Made by a program: the position numbers and the translations under genes
Shown here: positions 45,792-56,364 of the stretch, piece by piece
Numbering within the stretch: the first letter of the stretch is position 1
Layout of the letters: every line of letters starts with the position of its first letter
The notes under the pieces: model-generated
What the model saw: the letters and a program-made list of their open reading frames with translations, nothing else
Database searches by the model: none
Told to the model about the DNA's origin: nothing
From: Rhodococcoides corynebacterioides NBRC 14404
Lineage (GTDB): Bacteria > Actinomycetota > Actinomycetes > Mycobacteriales > Mycobacteriaceae
Length of the DNA stretch: 64,000 bases
NCBI RefSeq assembly: GCF_001894765.1
Contig: NZ_BCWV01000004.1
Coordinates: 615,805-679,804 of the forward strand
Direction of reading: 5' to 3'

Positions 45792-47837
45792 GTGCCACCG
45801 AAGACCGATCTGCCGACCGTCCCGTCCCTGCTCGGTACGGCGGTCCAGGCGCTCGGCGGCACGGAACGCACGGCGCAGCTGACCATGGCCTCGGCCGTGG
45901 CCCACAGCATCGACACCGGTGAGCACCTCGCCGTGCAGGCCGGCACGGGCACCGGAAAGTCGCTGGCCTACCTCGTTCCGTCGCTGCGGCACGCCGTCGA
46001 GAGCGGGCGCACCGTGGTGGTCTCCACCGCCACCATCGCCCTGCAGCGCCAGCTCGTCGACCGCGATCTGCCACGGCTGAGCAAGGCCCTCACGCCCGCC
46101 CTGAATCACGAGCCGCAGTTCGCGATCCTCAAGGGCCGCGGCAACTACCTGTGCCTGAACAAGCTGCACGGCGCGCCCGTGGACGACCCGGCCGAGGAGC
46201 TGTTCGACGCGTTCGCCGTCTCCCGGCTCGGCCGTGAGGTCAAGCGCATCACCGAGTGGTCGTCGGACACCGAGACCGGGGACCGCGACGAGTTGACCCC
46301 GGGCGTGTCCGATCAGGCGTGGCGGCAGATGTCGGTCACCTCGCGCGAATGCCTCGGCAAGTCCCGCTGCCCCTACGGCGAGGACTGCTTCGCCGAGCGC
46401 GCGCGGGTCGACGCGGCGAAGTCCGACGTCGTGGTCACCAACCACGCCATGCTCGCCATCGATGCCATCACCGGGATCGCCGTGCTCCCCGAGCACGACG
46501 TGGTGGTCGTCGACGAGGCTCACGAACTGGTGGACCGGGTCACCTCGGCCGCGACGGCGGAACTGTCGTCGTCGTCGGTGAGTGCGGCCCTGCGTCGGTG
46601 CGGGAAGTTGGTCGAGGAGGAGATCCTCGACCGGCTCGCCGGCGCGGGCGACGGCCTGGCCGACCTCATCGAGGACCTGCGCGGTGGCCGGTGGGAGGAA
46701 CTCCCCGGTGGCGCCGGGTCCGTCCTCGCCGGCGTCCGGGACGCGGCGTGGGCCGTCCGCAGCGCGATCGGTCCCGCCGAGCGCGGCGCCGCCGCGTCGG
46801 ATCCCGACGCCGCCGCGGCACGCACCGCCGCCCTCGCCGCGATCGACGACGTCCACGACACCGCCGTCCGCATCCTCGAGACGTTCCAGGAGACCGACCC
46901 CGCTGCGCGACGGGATGTCGTCTGGCTCTCGGTCGACGAGTTCCGCGGCGTCGTGCGGCGGGTCGTGCGGGTCGCCCCGCTGTCGGTCGGCGGCCTGCTG
47001 CGCACGCGCCTGTTCGCCGAGTCCACGGTGATCCTCACGTCGGCCACGCTCACGGTCGGCGGCAGCTTCGACGGTCTGGCCGTGACGTGGGGTCTGCCGG
47101 CGGCGAACCCGTCGCGCGTGGACGCCGCGCTGGCCACGGGCAGCGAGGCGCCCTCGGACACCGGAACCGTGCGGTGGAACTCCCTGGACGTCGGCTCGCC
47201 CTTCGACCACGGCCGCGCCGGCATCCTCTACATCGCCAAGCACCTCTCGGCGCCCGGCCGCGACGGCGCCGCACCGGCTCAGCTCGACGAGATCGCCCAG
47301 CTCGTGGCCGCCGCGGGTGGCCGGACGCTCGGCCTGTTCTCCTCCATGCGCGCCGCGAAGGCCGCAGCCGCGGAGATGCGCGAGCGCCTCGACACTCCCG
47401 TGCTGTGCCAGGGCGACGACGCCACCGGCGCGCTGGTCGATCGCTTCGCCGCCGACGAGGCGACGTCGCTGTTCGGAACTCTCTCGCTCTGGCAGGGTGT
47501 CGACGTTCCGGGTCCGTCGCTGACGCTGGTGTTGATCGACCGCATCCCGTTCCCGCGACCCGACGATCCCCTGCTGGTCGCCCGCCAGCGCGCGATCGAA
47601 TCCCGGGGCGGCAACGGCTTCCTGGCCGTCGCGGCCAACCACGCGGCCCTGCTTCTCGCACAGGGCGTCGGCCGCCTGCTGCGCAGCACGGACGACCGCG
47701 GGGTGGTCGCCGTCCTCGATCCGCGACTGGCGACGGCCGGATACGGCGGTTACCTCCGGGCGTCGCTGCCGCCGTTCTGGGAGACCACCGATCCCGACGT
47801 CGTCCGCCGGTCGCTGCGGCGGCTCGCCGAGCGCTGA
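45792..47837 (+). CDS. dinG: DinG-family ATP-dependent DNA helicase
   Basis: 681 residues from GTG 45792. A superfamily 2 XPD/DinG-type helicase: Walker A QAGTGTGKSLAYL (about 48-60), a cluster of cysteines suited to an iron-sulfur cluster (NYLCLNKLHG near 120; CLGKSRCPYGEDCFAE near 187-202), DEAH box VVVVDEAHELVDR (about 238-250) and C-terminal motifs GTLSLWQGVDVPGPSLTLVLIDRIPFPRPDDP and QGVGRLLRS. It would unwind damaged or structured DNA. The syntenic gene is Rv1329c. The 3' end runs into a 23-base tandem repeat. Confidence 0.93.
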   Translation: MPPKTDLPTVPSLLGTAVQALGGTERTAQLTMASAVAHSIDTGEHLAVQAGTGTGKSLAYLVPSLRHAVESGRTVVVSTATIALQRQLVDRDLPRLSKALTPALNHEPQFAILKGRGNYLCLNKLHGAPVDDPAEELFDAFAVSRLGREVKRITEWSSDTETGDRDELTPGVSDQAWRQMSVTSRECLGKSRCPYGEDCFAERARVDAAKSDVVVTNHAMLAIDAITGIAVLPEHDVVVVDEAHELVDRVTSAATAELSSSSVSAALRRCGKLVEEEILDRLAGAGDGLADLIEDLRGGRWEELPGGAGSVLAGVRDAAWAVRSAIGPAERGAAASDPDAAAARTAALAAIDDVHDTAVRILETFQETDPAARRDVVWLSVDEFRGVVRRVVRVAPLSVGGLLRTRLFAESTVILTSATLTVGGSFDGLAVTWGLPAANPSRVDAALATGSEAPSDTGTVRWNSLDVGSPFDHGRAGILYIAKHLSAPGRDGAAPAQLDEIAQLVAAAGGRTLGLFSSMRAAKAAAAEMRERLDTPVLCQGDDATGALVDRFAADEATSLFGTLSLWQGVDVPGPSLTLVLIDRIPFPRPDDPLLVARQRAIESRGGNGFLAVAANHAALLLAQGVGRLLRSTDDRGVVAVLDPRLATAGYGGYLRASLPPFWETTDPDVVRRSLRRLAER

Positions 47838-47895
47838 GGGCCGGCTCGGCCGAGCGCCGAGGGCCGGCCCGGCCGAGCGCTGGGGGCCGGCCCGG
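47827..47895. repeat. three tandem 23-base units between dinG and glgP
   Basis: Units start CCGAGCGCnGnGGGCCGGC; the first overlaps the last codons of dinG. Each contains near-palindromic GGGCCGGC/GGCCGG, so the array can fold into hairpins and may terminate the two converging transcripts. No T-run follows. Confidence 0.8.
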
Positions 47896-47925
47896 CCGTC
47901 GTCGGACGACTGCCGAGCCGCCGCG

Positions 47926-50502
47926 TCAGACGATCGCCGGCCCTGCCACCTTGCCGAGCTCGGCGTCACCGGCGAGCAGCTCGTGGTGCGGCAGCACCCG
48001 GACGGTGTACCCGACGGCACCGGAGAGCGGCAGCTCCGTCTCCGCCGCGAACCGATCGACGCCGTCCACCGGCCCGCGGTGGGTCATCGGCACGGTGACC
48101 ACGTCGTGCAGGTGCTCGTCGGAGTCGACGCGGCCGAACACCGCTTGCACGGTCACGTCCGCGGGGGTGAGCCCACCGAGGTCGATGCCGGCCGACAGGG
48201 TCAGGGCCGAGCCGAGCACCGGGGTGTCGGGGAGGCCGTCCGCCTCGACGTCGCGCACGGTGACCGCAGGCCAGGCGGCGTCGACCCGTCGTCGATAACC
48301 CGCGAGGGCGCGCGCCCCGGCCCAGCCGTCGGCGGCGACGGCGTGGCCGGCCCGCGAGGCGGGTCCGTAGTACTGCACCGTGTAGTCGCGCACCATCCTC
48401 GACGCCAGCACCTTCGGCCCCAACGTCTCGAGCGTGTGCCGCACCATGCCGACCCAGCGTTCCGGGACACCGTCGGTGCCGCGCTCGTAGAACGTCGGCA
48501 GGACGGACTTCTCGAGCAGTTCGTACAGCGCAGCCGCCTCGAGGTCGTCACGGCGGGTGTCGTCGACCCCGTCCGCGGTGGGGATCGCCCACCCGTTGCG
48601 ACCGTCGTACATCTCGTCCCACCACCCGTCGCGGATCGAGAGATTCAGTCCGCCGTTGAGCGCGGACTTCATGCCGGACGTTCCGCACGCCTCGAGCGGG
48701 CGCAGCGGATTGTTCAGCCAGACGTCGCACCCCCAGTAGAGGTAGCGCGCCATCGACATGTCGTAGTCGGGCAGGAACACGATGCGATGACGCACGTCGT
48801 GTCGGTCGGCGAAGCGCACGATCTGCTGGATGAGGGCCTTGCCGGCGTCGTCGGCCGGATGCGACTTGCCTGCCACCACCAACTGCACGGGGCGGTCGGG
48901 ATCGAGCAGCAGCGCACGCAACCGCTCGGGGTCGCGCAGCATGAGCGTGAGGCGCTTGTAGGTGGGGACACGACGAGCGAAACCGACGGTGAGGACGTCG
49001 GGCGAGAAGGCCTCGTCCGTCCACGCGAGTTCCGCCTCCGTCGACCCGCGCTCGAGGCACGAGGCGCGCAGCCGGCGACGGATCTCGGTGACCAGCTCGT
49101 CGCGGAGGGCGTTGCGCGTCGCCCACAGTTCGCTCGCGGGCACCTCGTGCAGCTTCTCCCAGCCCCGCGATTCCTCCATCAGCTCGCGGCCGGCGACCCG
49201 CTCGGCGAGATCGAGCCAACGCGGCGACGCCCAGGTGGGTGCGTGCACGCCGTTGGTCACCGAGCCGATCGGGACCTCGTCGGCGTCGAAACCCGGCCAG
49301 AGTTCGTCGAACATGCCCCGGCTGACCCGGCCGTGCAGCAGCGAGACACCGTTGGCGCGCTGCGCGGAGCGCAGTCCCATGTGAGCCATGTTGAACAGGG
49401 CGGGATCGCTCTCGCGCCCGAGGGCGAGAATGCGATCCATGTCCAGACCCGGTAACAGCGACGAGCCGGCGCCGCCGTCGCCGAAGTAGCGCCGCACCAG
49501 GTCCGCCGGGAAGCGGTCGATGCCGGCGGGGACCGGTGTATGGGTGGTGAAGACGGTCGAGGCCCGTACCGCCGCCAGGGCGTCGTCGAAATCGAGGCCG
49601 TCCGTCCGCAGTTCGCGGATGCGTTCGAGGCCGAGGAACCCGGCGTGGCCCTCGTTCATGTGGAAGACCGACGGCGCCGGGAGGTTCTCGTACTGCGTGA
49701 ACGCGCGCACCGCCCGCACACCGCCGACGCCCGCCAGGATCTCCTGCTTGATGCGGTGGTCCTGGTCGCCGCCGTACAGGCGATCGGTGACGCCGCGCAG
49801 GTCGGCGTCGTTGTCGGCGATGTCCGAGTCCAGCAGCAGCAGCGGAATCCGGCCCACCTGGGCGATCCAGATGCGGGCCCGCAGCACCCGGCCCGCGGGC
49901 ATGGCGACGTGGACCAGCACGGCGGCCCCGGCGTCGTCGGTGAGCAGGCGCAGCGGCAGGCCCTGCGGATCGAGCGACGGGTAGCGCTCGGCCTGCCACC
50001 CGTCGGCGGTCAGGGACTGGCGGAAGTATCCGGAGCGGTACAGCAGGCCCACCCCGATGAGCGGGAGGCCGAGGTCGGAGGCGGCCTTGAGGTGATCGCC
50101 CGCCAGGATGCCGAGGCCGCCGGAGTAGTTGGGCAGCACCTCGGAGACACCGAACTCCATGGAGAAGTAGGCGATCCCGGAGGGCAGATCGGCACCACCG
50201 TCGACCTGCTTCTGGAACCAGCGCGGCCGGTCCAGGTAGGAGTGCAGATCCTCCACCAGTTCGTCGACCCGGCGGACGAACGCGTCGTCCTCGGCCAGTG
50301 CCGAGAGCCGGTCCGGATCGACCTCGCCGAGGATGCGGCCGGGATCGCGCTCGCCGCTCACCCACAGGGCGGGGTCGATGCTCTCGAACAGCTCGAGGGT
50401 GGGGGTGTGCCACGACCAGCGCAGGTTGACCGAGAGTTCGGCCAACCCGGACAGTCGGGCCGGAAGCTGCGCACGCACGGTGAATCGACGAAGAGCTTTC
50501 AC
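47926..50502 (-). CDS. glgP: alpha-glucan phosphorylase
   Basis: 858 residues from GTG 50502 ([14 protein letters not shown]). The short bacterial/archaeal-type GT35 enzyme releases glucose-1-phosphate from alpha-1,4-glucans. Motifs: [36 protein letters not shown] (about 110-145), [41 protein letters not shown], and the phosphate/PLP region [13 protein letters not shown] and [28 protein letters not shown], whose Lys in GTSGMK is near the cofactor. It is divergent from glgE across a 179-base region, so glucan breakdown and GlgE-type synthesis may share control. Syntenic with Rv1328. Confidence 0.95.
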   Translation of the reverse strand: MKALRRFTVRAQLPARLSGLAELSVNLRWSWHTPTLELFESIDPALWVSGERDPGRILGEVDPDRLSALAEDDAFVRRVDELVEDLHSYLDRPRWFQKQVDGGADLPSGIAYFSMEFGVSEVLPNYSGGLGILAGDHLKAASDLGLPLIGVGLLYRSGYFRQSLTADGWQAERYPSLDPQGLPLRLLTDDAGAAVLVHVAMPAGRVLRARIWIAQVGRIPLLLLDSDIADNDADLRGVTDRLYGGDQDHRIKQEILAGVGGVRAVRAFTQYENLPAPSVFHMNEGHAGFLGLERIRELRTDGLDFDDALAAVRASTVFTTHTPVPAGIDRFPADLVRRYFGDGGAGSSLLPGLDMDRILALGRESDPALFNMAHMGLRSAQRANGVSLLHGRVSRGMFDELWPGFDADEVPIGSVTNGVHAPTWASPRWLDLAERVAGRELMEESRGWEKLHEVPASELWATRNALRDELVTEIRRRLRASCLERGSTEAELAWTDEAFSPDVLTVGFARRVPTYKRLTLMLRDPERLRALLLDPDRPVQLVVAGKSHPADDAGKALIQQIVRFADRHDVRHRIVFLPDYDMSMARYLYWGCDVWLNNPLRPLEACGTSGMKSALNGGLNLSIRDGWWDEMYDGRNGWAIPTADGVDDTRRDDLEAAALYELLEKSVLPTFYERGTDGVPERWVGMVRHTLETLGPKVLASRMVRDYTVQYYGPASRAGHAVAADGWAGARALAGYRRRVDAAWPAVTVRDVEADGLPDTPVLGSALTLSAGIDLGGLTPADVTVQAVFGRVDSDEHLHDVVTVPMTHRGPVDGVDRFAAETELPLSGAVGYTVRVLPHHELLAGDAELGKVAGPAIV

Positions 50503-50681
50503 GATTCCGAAGCCTAGCGGCGCGGGCGCGCTCGCACGCGGGTTCGCGTTTGCCGACGGGCCGGACGGGTATCGCTTCGGACGAGACCGCGGGCGGCTCG
50601 GGTATCCGGCGTGCGCTCGCTCGTCTACGGTTGGACCTCTCAGCCCGTGCACCTGCGACATCCATCAGAAAAGGGGATCCG
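50503..50681. promoter_or_regulatory. divergent promoter region glgP / glgE
   Basis: 179 bases between the two divergent start codons. It must contain promoters for both operons. No palindrome or box stood out; GGGG upstream of the glgE GTG (50674-50677) is its likely ribosome-binding site. Confidence 0.4.
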
Positions 50682-52688
50682 GTGACAGGCCGTATCGGCA
50701 TCGACGACGTATCACCCAACACATCGTCCGGTAAGTACCCCGCGAAGGCCGTTGTGGGAGAAGCCTTCCCGATCACCGCCGCCGTGTGGCGCGAGGGACA
50801 CGACGCCGTGAACGCGACGCTCGCGGTCCGCGGCCCCGGCTCGAGCACCTCCGTCCACATCCCGATGACTCCCGGCACCGAGCCCGACGTCTTCCACGCC
50901 CTGTTCACCCCCGATCGCGAGGGGTACTGGATCGCGCGTGTCGAGGGGTGGGGAGATCCCATCGCGACGTGGTCCCACGCCGTGGAGGCGAAGCTCGGCG
51001 TCGGTCAGACCGCGTCGGACCTCGCCAACGATCTCGAGGTCGGAGCCCGGCTGTTCGACCGCGCCGCCGCGAAGGCGCGCAGCGCCGACCGTCCCGTGCT
51101 CACGGCCGTCGCCGCCGCGCTGCGCAGCGACGCCCACCTGCCCTCCCGCGTCGCCCCGGCGTTCACCGACGAGGTGCGCCGCATCCTGCGCGAGACGCCG
51201 CTCCGAGAGTTGGTCACCCGCGGCGAGGCGATCAACGTGTGGGTGGACCGGCGCGCCGCCCTGGTCGGCTCCTGGTACGAGCTGTTCCCGCGGTCCACCG
51301 GCGGCTGGAACGAGGACGGCACACCGCGCCACGGCACGTTCGCGACCACCGTCGGCGCGCTCCCCCGCGTCGCCGCCATGGGCTTCGACGTCGTCTACTT
51401 CCCGCCGATCCACCCGATCGGTCGGGTCAACCGCAAGGGCCCGAACAACACGCTGACCCCGGGCCCGACGGACGTCGGCTCGCCGTGGGCGATCGGCGCC
51501 GAGGAAGGCGGTCACGACGCGGTCCATCCCGAGCTGGGAACCGAGGCGGACTTCGTCGAGCTGGTCCGCGCCGCGGAGAAGCTCGGTCTCGAAGTGGCGC
51601 TGGACCTCGCGTTGCAGTGCGCCCCCGATCACCCGTGGGCGCAGGCGCACCCGGAGTGGTTCACGGTCCTTCCGGACGGCACCATCGCCTACGCGGAGAA
51701 CCCGCCCAAGAAATACCAGGACATCTATCCCGTCAACTTCGACAACGACCGCAAGGGCATCTACGCCGAGGTTCTCCGGGTGGTGCGGCACTGGGTGTCG
51801 TTGGGCGTCAAGACCTTTCGGGTGGACAACCCGCACACCAAGCCGCCGGACTTCTGGGAGTGGCTGATCGCCGAGGTCAAGAAGACCGACCCGGACGTGC
51901 TGTTCCTGGCCGAGGCGTTCACCCGCCCCGCGCGCCTCTACGGTCTGGCGCGACGCGGCTTCACGCAGTCCTACACGTACTTCACGTGGCGCGTCGCCAA
52001 GTGGGAACTGACCGAGTTCGGCACCGAGATCGCGGCGAAGGCCGACCTGGGGCGCCCGAACCTCTTCGTCAACACACCGGACATCCTGCACGAGAGCCTG
52101 CAGACGGGCGGGCCCGGCATGTTCGCCCTGCGCGCCGCACTCGCCGCCACGATGTCCCCGCTCTGGGGCGTCTACTCGGGATACGAACTGTACGAACACG
52201 TTCCGGTGCGGCCGGGCAGCGAGGAGTACCTGGACTCGGAGAAGTACCAGCTGCGCCCGCGCGACTACGAGTCCGCCCGCGCTCGCGGTGAGTCCCTCGA
52301 GCCGTGGCTCACCACTCTCAACGCGATCCGCAAGGCGCACCCGGCGCTGCAGCAGCTGCGCAACATCCACTTCCACCACGTCGACAACGACGCACTGATC
52401 GCCTACTCCAAGTTCGACGCCGTCTCGGGCGACGCCGTCCTGGTCGTGGTCAACCTGAACCCGTTCGGCGCGGAGGAGGGCACGGTCTGGCTCGACATGC
52501 CCGCCATCGGTCGCGACTGGCAGTCACGCATCACGGTGACCGACGAGGTCGGCGGTCAGCAGTTCGAGTGGGGTCAGGCCAACTACGTGAAGCTCGAGCC
52601 CTGGCGGCAGGTCGCGCACATCCTGGCCCTACCGCCCATCGCCGAGCCCGAGCGCACCACGCTCGCCTTCCGGAAGGAACCGTCATGA
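50682..52688 (+). CDS. glgE: alpha-1,4-glucan:maltose-1-phosphate maltosyltransferase
   Basis: 668 residues from GTG 50682. It extends alpha-glucan with maltosyl units from maltose-1-phosphate, the GlgE pathway known from mycobacteria. An N-terminal region (about 1-180) leads into a GH13 barrel: [68 protein letters not shown] (nucleophile Asp, about 381), [22 protein letters not shown] (Glu, about 410) and [11 protein letters not shown]. No frameshift. Its stop overlaps the glgB start (ATGA), so transferase and branching enzyme are made together, as in Rv1327c-Rv1326c. Confidence 0.96.
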   Translation: MTGRIGIDDVSPNTSSGKYPAKAVVGEAFPITAAVWREGHDAVNATLAVRGPGSSTSVHIPMTPGTEPDVFHALFTPDREGYWIARVEGWGDPIATWSHAVEAKLGVGQTASDLANDLEVGARLFDRAAAKARSADRPVLTAVAAALRSDAHLPSRVAPAFTDEVRRILRETPLRELVTRGEAINVWVDRRAALVGSWYELFPRSTGGWNEDGTPRHGTFATTVGALPRVAAMGFDVVYFPPIHPIGRVNRKGPNNTLTPGPTDVGSPWAIGAEEGGHDAVHPELGTEADFVELVRAAEKLGLEVALDLALQCAPDHPWAQAHPEWFTVLPDGTIAYAENPPKKYQDIYPVNFDNDRKGIYAEVLRVVRHWVSLGVKTFRVDNPHTKPPDFWEWLIAEVKKTDPDVLFLAEAFTRPARLYGLARRGFTQSYTYFTWRVAKWELTEFGTEIAAKADLGRPNLFVNTPDILHESLQTGGPGMFALRAALAATMSPLWGVYSGYELYEHVPVRPGSEEYLDSEKYQLRPRDYESARARGESLEPWLTTLNAIRKAHPALQQLRNIHFHHVDNDALIAYSKFDAVSGDAVLVVVNLNPFGAEEGTVWLDMPAIGRDWQSRITVTDEVGGQQFEWGQANYVKLEPWRQVAHILALPPIAEPERTTLAFRKEPS

Positions 52689-54895
52689 CGACCCCGAAGG
52701 ACACCGTCGGAGCGCCGTCCGAGGCGGATCTGTCGCGGCTCGCCCGTGGCCACCACCACGATCCGCACTCCGTGCTCGGTGCGCACTCCGTCGCCGGCGG
52801 CACCGCCATCCGGGCCCTGCGCCCGAATGCTCTCGAGGTGACCGCACTCATCGGTGGCAAGGAGTACCCGCTCACCCACGTCGCGCAGGGCATCTTCTCC
52901 GTCGTCGTGCCGATGGAGGACCCGGCCGACTACCGCCTCCGGGTGCGCTACCCCACCGGCGGCGACGCCGTCCACGAGGTGACCGTCGCCGACGGGTACC
53001 GCTTCCTGCCCACCCTGGGCGAGTTGGACCTGCACCTCTTCGGCGAGGGCCGCCACGAGCGCCTGTGGGACATCCTCGGAGCCCACCCGCGCTCGTACAC
53101 CCTGCCCGACGGCGACGTCCACGGCACGTCGTTCGCCGTGTGGGCGCCCGGCGCCGTCGGCGTCACCGTCGTCGGCGAGTTCGACGGGTGGGGCGGTCAG
53201 ACGTGGCCGATGCGCGTCCTGGGTTCGACCGGAGTCTGGGAACTCTTCGTGCCGGACATCGGCGACGGCACGCTCTACAAGTTCCGCGTGCACGGCAAGG
53301 ACGGCTCGGTCCGGGACAAGGCCGATCCCATGGCGTTCCGCACGGAGGTCCCTCCGTCGACCGCGTCCGTGGTCACCACCAGTGCCTACACCTGGAACGA
53401 CGACGCCTGGCTGGCCGCCCGCGCCGACGCCGAGCCGCACCGTGCGCCCATGAGCGTCTACGAAGTCCACCTCGCCTCCTGGCGGCCGGGACTGACGTAT
53501 CGCGAACTGGCCGAACAACTCTCGGCCCACGTCCGCGAGACCGGCTTCACCCACGTCGAATTGCTCCCCGTGGCCGAGCACCCCTTCGGTGGCTCGTGGG
53601 GCTACCAGGTCACCTCCTACTACGCGCCGACCTCCCGATTCGGCACACCCGACGAGTTCCGCGCGTTCGTCGACCGTCTGCATCAGGACGGCATCGGCGT
53701 CATCGTCGACTGGGTGCCGGCGCACTTCCCCAAGGACGAGTGGGCGCTCGCCCGGTTCGACGGATCGCCGCTCTACGAACACGCTGACCCGAAGCGCGGC
53801 GAGCAGCTCGACTGGGGCACGTACGTGTTCGACTTCGGCCGCACCGAGGTCCGCAACTTCCTCGTCGCCAACGCGCTGTACTGGATCGACGAGTACCACA
53901 TCGACGGGCTCCGGGTCGACGCCGTCGCCTCGATGCTCTACCTCGACTACTCGCGTCCCGAGGGCGGCTGGTCGCCGAACATCCACGGCGGCCGCGAGAA
54001 CCTCGAAGCGGTGGCCTTCCTGCAGGAGATGAACGCGACCGTCCACAAGCTCCATCGGGGCGTCGTCACCGTGGCCGAGGAATCCACGTCGTGGCCCGGC
54101 GTCACGCGGCCGACCTCGCTCGGCGGCCTCGGGTTCTCGATGAAATGGAACATGGGCTGGATGCACGACACGCTCGGCTTCATCGGGCGCGACCCCATCC
54201 ACCGCTCGTACCACCACCACGAGGTCACGTTCTCCCTCGTGTACGCCTGGAGCGAGAACTTCGTCCTTCCCATCTCCCACGACGAAGTGGTCCACGGCAA
54301 GGGCACCCTGTGGTCGCGCATGCCGGGCGACGACTGGCAGAAGGCGGCCGGACTGCGTGGCCTGCTCGCCTACATGTGGGCGCACCCGGGCAAGCAGTTG
54401 CTCTTCATGGGCCAGGAGTTCGGGCAGACCGGTGAGTGGTCGGACGAGCGCGGGCTGGACTGGTGGGAGATCGGCACCGAAGGCGTCGGCAACCTCCACC
54501 GAGGCGTGCAGCAGCTGGTCGGCGACCTCAACCGCACGTACGTCGCGAGCCCCGAATTCTGGACGCAGGACCACACGCCCGACGGGTTCTCGTGGATCGA
54601 CGCGAACGACACCGCCAGCAACGTGCTGTCCTTCCTCCGCTACGGGGACGACGGCAGCGTGACCGCGTGCCTGTTCAACTTCTCGGGGTCGGTCCACGGG
54701 ACGTATCGTGTGGGACTGCCGGAGCCGGGGCGTTGGATCGAGATCCTCAACACCGACGCCGAGGCGTACGGAGGATCCGGCGTCGGCAACCTCGGCGAGG
54801 TCACCGCCACCGACTACTCCTGGCACGGACGGCCCGCCTCGGCGCAGGTCGCCCTCCCCGCCTACGGAGCGATCTGGCTCAGACTGGAGAAGTGA
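52685..54895 (+). CDS. glgB: 1,4-alpha-glucan branching enzyme
   Basis: 736 residues from ATG 52685, overlapping the glgE stop. It introduces alpha-1,6 branches into linear glucan. Two N-terminal carbohydrate-binding domains (about 20-110 and 115-215, with [20 protein letters not shown]) precede the GH13 barrel: [64 protein letters not shown] (nucleophile Asp, about 412), [13 protein letters not shown] (Glu, about 465) and [14 protein letters not shown]. Length is typical for an actinobacterial GlgB. The following lipoprotein gene begins inside its stop codon. Confidence 0.97.
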   Translation: MTTPKDTVGAPSEADLSRLARGHHHDPHSVLGAHSVAGGTAIRALRPNALEVTALIGGKEYPLTHVAQGIFSVVVPMEDPADYRLRVRYPTGGDAVHEVTVADGYRFLPTLGELDLHLFGEGRHERLWDILGAHPRSYTLPDGDVHGTSFAVWAPGAVGVTVVGEFDGWGGQTWPMRVLGSTGVWELFVPDIGDGTLYKFRVHGKDGSVRDKADPMAFRTEVPPSTASVVTTSAYTWNDDAWLAARADAEPHRAPMSVYEVHLASWRPGLTYRELAEQLSAHVRETGFTHVELLPVAEHPFGGSWGYQVTSYYAPTSRFGTPDEFRAFVDRLHQDGIGVIVDWVPAHFPKDEWALARFDGSPLYEHADPKRGEQLDWGTYVFDFGRTEVRNFLVANALYWIDEYHIDGLRVDAVASMLYLDYSRPEGGWSPNIHGGRENLEAVAFLQEMNATVHKLHRGVVTVAEESTSWPGVTRPTSLGGLGFSMKWNMGWMHDTLGFIGRDPIHRSYHHHEVTFSLVYAWSENFVLPISHDEVVHGKGTLWSRMPGDDWQKAAGLRGLLAYMWAHPGKQLLFMGQEFGQTGEWSDERGLDWWEIGTEGVGNLHRGVQQLVGDLNRTYVASPEFWTQDHTPDGFSWIDANDTASNVLSFLRYGDDGSVTACLFNFSGSVHGTYRVGLPEPGRWIEILNTDAEAYGGSGVGNLGEVTATDYSWHGRPASAQVALPAYGAIWLRLEK

Positions 54896-56343
54896 TGGAC
54901 GGGGCTCGTCGACACCGATTCACGAGCCCCGTTCTCCTGGCCTGCAGCCTGGCACTGGCCGCGTGCGGGTCGGTGGTCACCGGCACGCCCGTGTCGATCT
55001 ACGAGGACCCCTTCACCGTCGCCGGCCTCCCGGTCACCGACGGTCCGTCCGGGCCCCGGCCCGGGGTGGCGCATGCGCAACTGGACGTCGACGGGTTCTC
55101 CGGCTCCGACGTCGACGTTCTCGCGACCGACGCTCTCGACGACATCCAGAAGTTCTGGCGTCGGCAGTATCCGATGCTCTTCCGGGGCGAGTTCACCCCC
55201 GTCGGCCGACTGGTCTCCTGGGACGCCGGGGCCGAACCCGGTGCCGGGCCGGTGTTCTGCGGCGATCCGACGGACGGATTCGTCAACGCCGGCTACTGCT
55301 CGCTCGACGACAGCATCGGCTGGGACCGCGGCATCCTCATGCCCGCCATGGTCGACGCCTTCGGTCCGATGTCCGTCGTGATGGTGCTCGCGCACGAGTA
55401 CGGCCACGCCGTGCAGACGCAGTCCGGTGCGCTCGGTGACGACGACCCCACCATCGTCGCCGAGCAGCAGGCCGATTGCTACGCGGGCGCCTTCATGCGC
55501 CATGTCGCCGAGGGCGACTCCACCCACTTCTCGCTGAACACCTCCGACGGACTGAACGACGTGCTCGCCGCCACCGTGGCCGTCCGCGACGAGGATCCGG
55601 GAGACCCCGATTCCGTGCACGGCTCGGCGTTCGAGCGCGTCACCGCCGCCCAGATCGGATTCACCGACGGCCCCGCGGCGTGTGCGGCCATCGACCTGCA
55701 GGACATCGAGACCCGACGGTCGACCCTGCCACGGGAGTTCGACAACCCGCTGGACACGGGCGAGCTGCCCGTGACCCGCGAGACCCTCGAGGCGTTCGCG
55801 ACGACCTTCGTCGACATCATGCCCACCTCACCGGCGCCGACCGTCGACTACTCGGGCGCCGACACCGATTGTCCCGACGCGACGGCCACGGAGCCGGTCT
55901 CCTACTGCCCGGCCACCAACACGATCGGGGTCTCGGTCGACGCCCTCGCCGAGCGCGGCCGACCGGCGGTGGACGACGACGACCGCGTCGTCCCCGTCGA
56001 CGTCACCGGCGACTACGGGGCCTACGTGCTGTTCCTCTCGCGCTACGTCCTGGCCGTACAGAACCAGGCCGGTCAGGTACTGACCGACGCACGAGCCGGC
56101 CTGCGGTCCGCGTGCCTCGCGGGCGTCGTCACCGCGGCGCTCGGCCCGTCGGGAGGCAATCCCGACGCGGCGGTGACGCTCTCCCCCGGCGATCTGGACG
56201 AGGCGGTGTCCGGGCTGCTGAGCGACGGTCTCGCCGCGAGCGACGTCGACGGACGCACGGTCCCCAGCGGGTTCGCGCGAGTGGACGCGTTCCGCTGGGG
56301 CGTGCTCGGTGGCCGAGACTCGTGCGACGCACGGTATCGGTGA
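54895..56343 (+). CDS. lipoprotein zinc metallopeptidase
   Basis: 482 residues; ATG 54895 shares one base with the glgB stop (TGATG). A signal peptide with lipobox LALAACG (Cys24) predicts an extracytoplasmic lipoprotein. The zinc motif HEYGH (about 167-171, in VMVLAHEYGHAVQTQSG) is followed by EQQADCYAGAFMRHV, where the Glu would be the third ligand, as in neutral zinc metallopeptidases of the YpfJ type. The C-terminal half is unrecognised, with a Cys-containing segment. Coupling to glgB is odd for a secreted protease, and a role in glucan metabolism is not implied. Confidence 0.8.
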   Translation: MDGARRHRFTSPVLLACSLALAACGSVVTGTPVSIYEDPFTVAGLPVTDGPSGPRPGVAHAQLDVDGFSGSDVDVLATDALDDIQKFWRRQYPMLFRGEFTPVGRLVSWDAGAEPGAGPVFCGDPTDGFVNAGYCSLDDSIGWDRGILMPAMVDAFGPMSVVMVLAHEYGHAVQTQSGALGDDDPTIVAEQQADCYAGAFMRHVAEGDSTHFSLNTSDGLNDVLAATVAVRDEDPGDPDSVHGSAFERVTAAQIGFTDGPAACAAIDLQDIETRRSTLPREFDNPLDTGELPVTRETLEAFATTFVDIMPTSPAPTVDYSGADTDCPDATATEPVSYCPATNTIGVSVDALAERGRPAVDDDDRVVPVDVTGDYGAYVLFLSRYVLAVQNQAGQVLTDARAGLRSACLAGVVTAALGPSGGNPDAAVTLSPGDLDEAVSGLLSDGLAASDVDGRTVPSGFARVDAFRWGVLGGRDSCDARYR

Positions 56344-56364
56344 CACCGTGCGACGCAGACGGAC

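Noticed and set aside
45735..48020. A 761-residue minus-strand frame opposite dinG
   Set aside because: Shadow of the dinG coding strand; low complexity and no family.
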